Assembly: GCF_025195125.1 (NCBI RefSeq)
Contig: NZ_JAMGSL010000001.1
Coordinates: forward strand, 629,269-693,268
DNA: 64,000 nt
Direction: 5' to 3'
Origin: Streptomyces sp. Je 1-79
GTDB lineage: Bacteria; Actinomycetota; Actinomycetes; Streptomycetales; Streptomycetaceae
Position 1 is the stretch's first letter; the number at the start of each line of letters is the position of its first letter. Positions 62,590 to 64,000 of the stretch are shown here, piece after piece. The translations under genes and the position numbers were made by a program. The notes under the pieces were generated by a model. The model did not search any database and was not told the DNA's origin. It saw nothing but the letters and a program-made list of their open reading frames with translations.

Positions 62590-62837
62590 GGCCGAGCGCT
62601 TGCCGCCCAGTGACCGACGACGGCCGTGACGTAGGCGTGGGCGGTCCCGACGGATATGCCGAAGCCGGCGGCGATCTGCGTGAGCGTGTCGTGCTGGCGA
62701 AGGTAGACCAGGCCGACGAGGGCGCGCTGGTGGGGCGGGAGCTTGCAGCGTCGGTCACCCTCACGGGTGACGATGAGCATCGATACCCACTCGACCAGAG
62801 CATGAGGCAGGTCGAGTGCGTCAGGACCGGGCACCAA
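62590..62837 (-). mobile_element. Transposase N-terminal fragment (DDE_Tnp_4/HTH type)
   Basis: GTG 62837 encodes about 80 residues with [19 protein letters not shown] and [19 protein letters not shown], the helix-turn-helix start of IS5-group transposases with a DDE_Tnp_4 domain. The catalytic domain is absent; the frame runs into antisense of the LGFP gene. Confidence 0.68.
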
Positions 62838-63084
62838 CGAGGCTCCTCTGCTGTTGAGTTGAGACGTCGAGCATCCCTCTCAACGGCACCGGAGCCTCGT
62901 GAGTTGCGGAACGCTGGCCCGTCACCCGATCAGTGGCCACTCTGAAAGAGCTCACTGACCGAGTCAGAGTCGAGTGGTGAGCGATTCGGCGAACTTCGCC
63001 AGCGGGAGCAGGCGTCCGGAGGAATCGGTCCGGAAATACCGCTCCGGATCCCCGGCCAGCGTCTCGATCGTCCGGGCAGGCAGA

Positions 63085-63475
63085 GCGCGCAGTCTCACTG
63101 CCAGCCCGGTATCCGCGGCGCCCACGAAAAGGGCGGAGTCGAGGGCCAGATCGGCTGGTGCCGCCGCGACCACCTGGTCCCCGTCCCCGACGTCGACGCG
63201 CTCGCTGAGCTCAACGCAAGGATCGACCGGTGGGACCAAGAGGACGACGCCCGCCGAATCCGGTCCCGTCCCCGCACCATTCGCGAGTACTTCGCGGCCG
63301 AGCAGCCGCTGCTGGCGCCCTGCCGAAGGGCCGTTCGAGACTGGCCGGCTCTCCACCCGCGGGTCGACCGCTACAGCCAGATCTGCCTCCGGACGAACCG
63401 CTACTCGGTCCCCGTCCGGCTGATCGGACGGACCGTCCGTGTCATCCACGAGGCGAAGGGCCCGCGATCCTGATC
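63085..63475 (+). mobile_element. IS21-family IstA C-terminal fragment
   Basis: The plus strand reads CQPGIRGAHEKGGVEGQIGW, HLVPVPDVDALAELNARID, RTIREYFAAEQPLLAP and, after a short scrambled patch, VDRYSQICLRTNRYSVPVRL to a stop at about 63475. These are hallmarks of the C-terminal half of IstA. No IstB follows and the N-terminus is missing. Confidence 0.78.
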
Positions 63476-63905
63476 GGGAACGCCGAGCAGGTCGCCGACG
63501 ACGGTGAGAGGCAAGGGCGCTGCCAGGCCGGCGACCAGGTCGGCCGCACCGCGTGACTTCACGCGATCGATGAGGCCTCGGGCGAGCAGTTCGCAGGTGT
63601 GCCGCACTGTGCTGCCGAGGTTCTCGACCCGTCGTGGGGTGAATTCCTTCGATACCAGCCTGCGGAGGCGAAGGTGGTCCTGGGCGTCGATGTTGAGGAG
63701 CTTGGCGTCCAGCGCGGGTGGCAGGGAGAAACCCTTGTATCCCGAACCGGCATGGTCCTTGTTCACCGAGAGCACGGGGTTCGCCAGACCTGCACGCCCC
63801 TCGGCCTCGGTGGTGACGAGCCAGACCGGGGAACCATCGGGGAGAGCCACCTGGTGCACGGCGCCCATGGCGCGCAGGCGTGCATAGGTGGGACGGATCG
63901 TGGTG
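63460..63905 (-). pseudogene. Cytochrome P450, N-terminal half only
   Basis: The minus strand encodes RPTYARLRAMGAVHQVALPD, DHLRLRRLVSKEFTPRRVEN and LPLTVVGDLLGVPDQDRGPF, typical of CYP107-like P450s up to the D-E helices. The gene then meets the IstA fragment head-on near 63460, so the I-helix, ExxR and haem-binding Cys are absent. The 5' end is also cut near 63905-63920. Confidence 0.78.
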
Positions 63906-63919
63906 GTAGGCGTTGTCGA

Positions 63920-64000
63920 CGGCGGCTTAATCCTGACCCAGTTTGGGCGGTCGAATCGTGACCCACCGGGTCGGTGGTTGGTGGTGTTCAGTCGGTGGTG
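63920..64000. other. Probable IS end sequence at window edge
   Basis: The last 80 bases (containing TTAATCCTGACCCAG and CGTGACCCACCGGGTCGG) do not look coding. They resemble the non-coding ends of IS21-like elements, with TGACCCA repeated twice. The element itself, if present, lies outside the window. Confidence 0.35.

Overview
The window looks like a Streptomyces chromosome. It is very GC-rich throughout with strong third-position GC bias. Genes often start with GTG, and several appear to have no leader. One gene carries the rare TTA leucine codon read by the bldA tRNA. Many proteins belong to families typical of actinomycetes (DUF6230/DUF6114, CGNR zinc finger, LGFP/DUF2599, DUF6193, Ser/Thr kinase, FUSC). 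The mixture of intact accessory genes, tandem paralogues, IS fragments and decayed genes suggests a chromosome arm; this is an inference. No rRNA, tRNA or CRISPR array was recognised.

From 1 to 5.9 kb there is a LacI regulator with tandem palindromes in front of it and the start of a secreted protein behind it. A frameshifted gene follows, then a secreted-protein/TetR/DUF6230/DUF6114 cell-envelope cluster. From 5.9 to 9.5 kb, a diacylglycerol-kinase-like gene, a PAP2 phosphatase and argG run in one direction, with a likely ARG box before argG. From 9.8 to 15 kb come a DUF2278 gene, a ruined PucR-type regulator and two closely related cation/proton antiporters, only one of which has a TrkA-C regulatory subunit. 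From 15 to 33.5 kb most genes are intact: small membrane proteins, acetyltransferase, an ArsR-VOC operon with a clear operator, a TTC38-like protein, a PI-PLC-like secreted protein, a FUSC transporter, a Doc-like toxin-antitoxin pair, AlkB-like, a membrane Ser/Thr kinase, PhzF, a sigma/zinc-finger/CAP fusion, a beta-helix membrane protein and an HD-domain protein.

From 33.8 to 42 kb there are a helical-repeat protein, a flavohemoglobin with a flavin-type partner, a Cys/Trp-rich protein of unknown function, a dihydrofolate-reductase-like protein, an esterase preceded by a tiny ORF, a TetR gene and a secreted SGNH hydrolase. From 42 to 52.5 kb the DNA is strongly decayed: small secreted proteins, a CBS-pair protein, a divergent VOC/CGNR pair sharing one palindromic promoter, a cupin gene and a thioredoxin-like gene survive among remnants of transposases, a kinase, an MFS transporter, an ArsR regulator and membrane proteins.

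From 53 to 57.1 kb lies the most unusual locus: a 793-residue protein combining a HIRAN-like N-terminus, a zinc ribbon and a PD-(D/E)XK-type C-terminus. It is translationally coupled to, or immediately followed by, a frameshifted repeat protein ending in a ParB-like motif. From 57.1 to 64 kb come a GNAT gene, a second RibD/DHFR-like gene, a TetR gene with a symmetric operator plus membrane partner, a shattered DUF6193 gene and a secreted LGFP/DUF2599 protein. The window ends in transposase fragments and half of a cytochrome P450. Several frameshifts are single-base changes in short runs and could be assembly errors.
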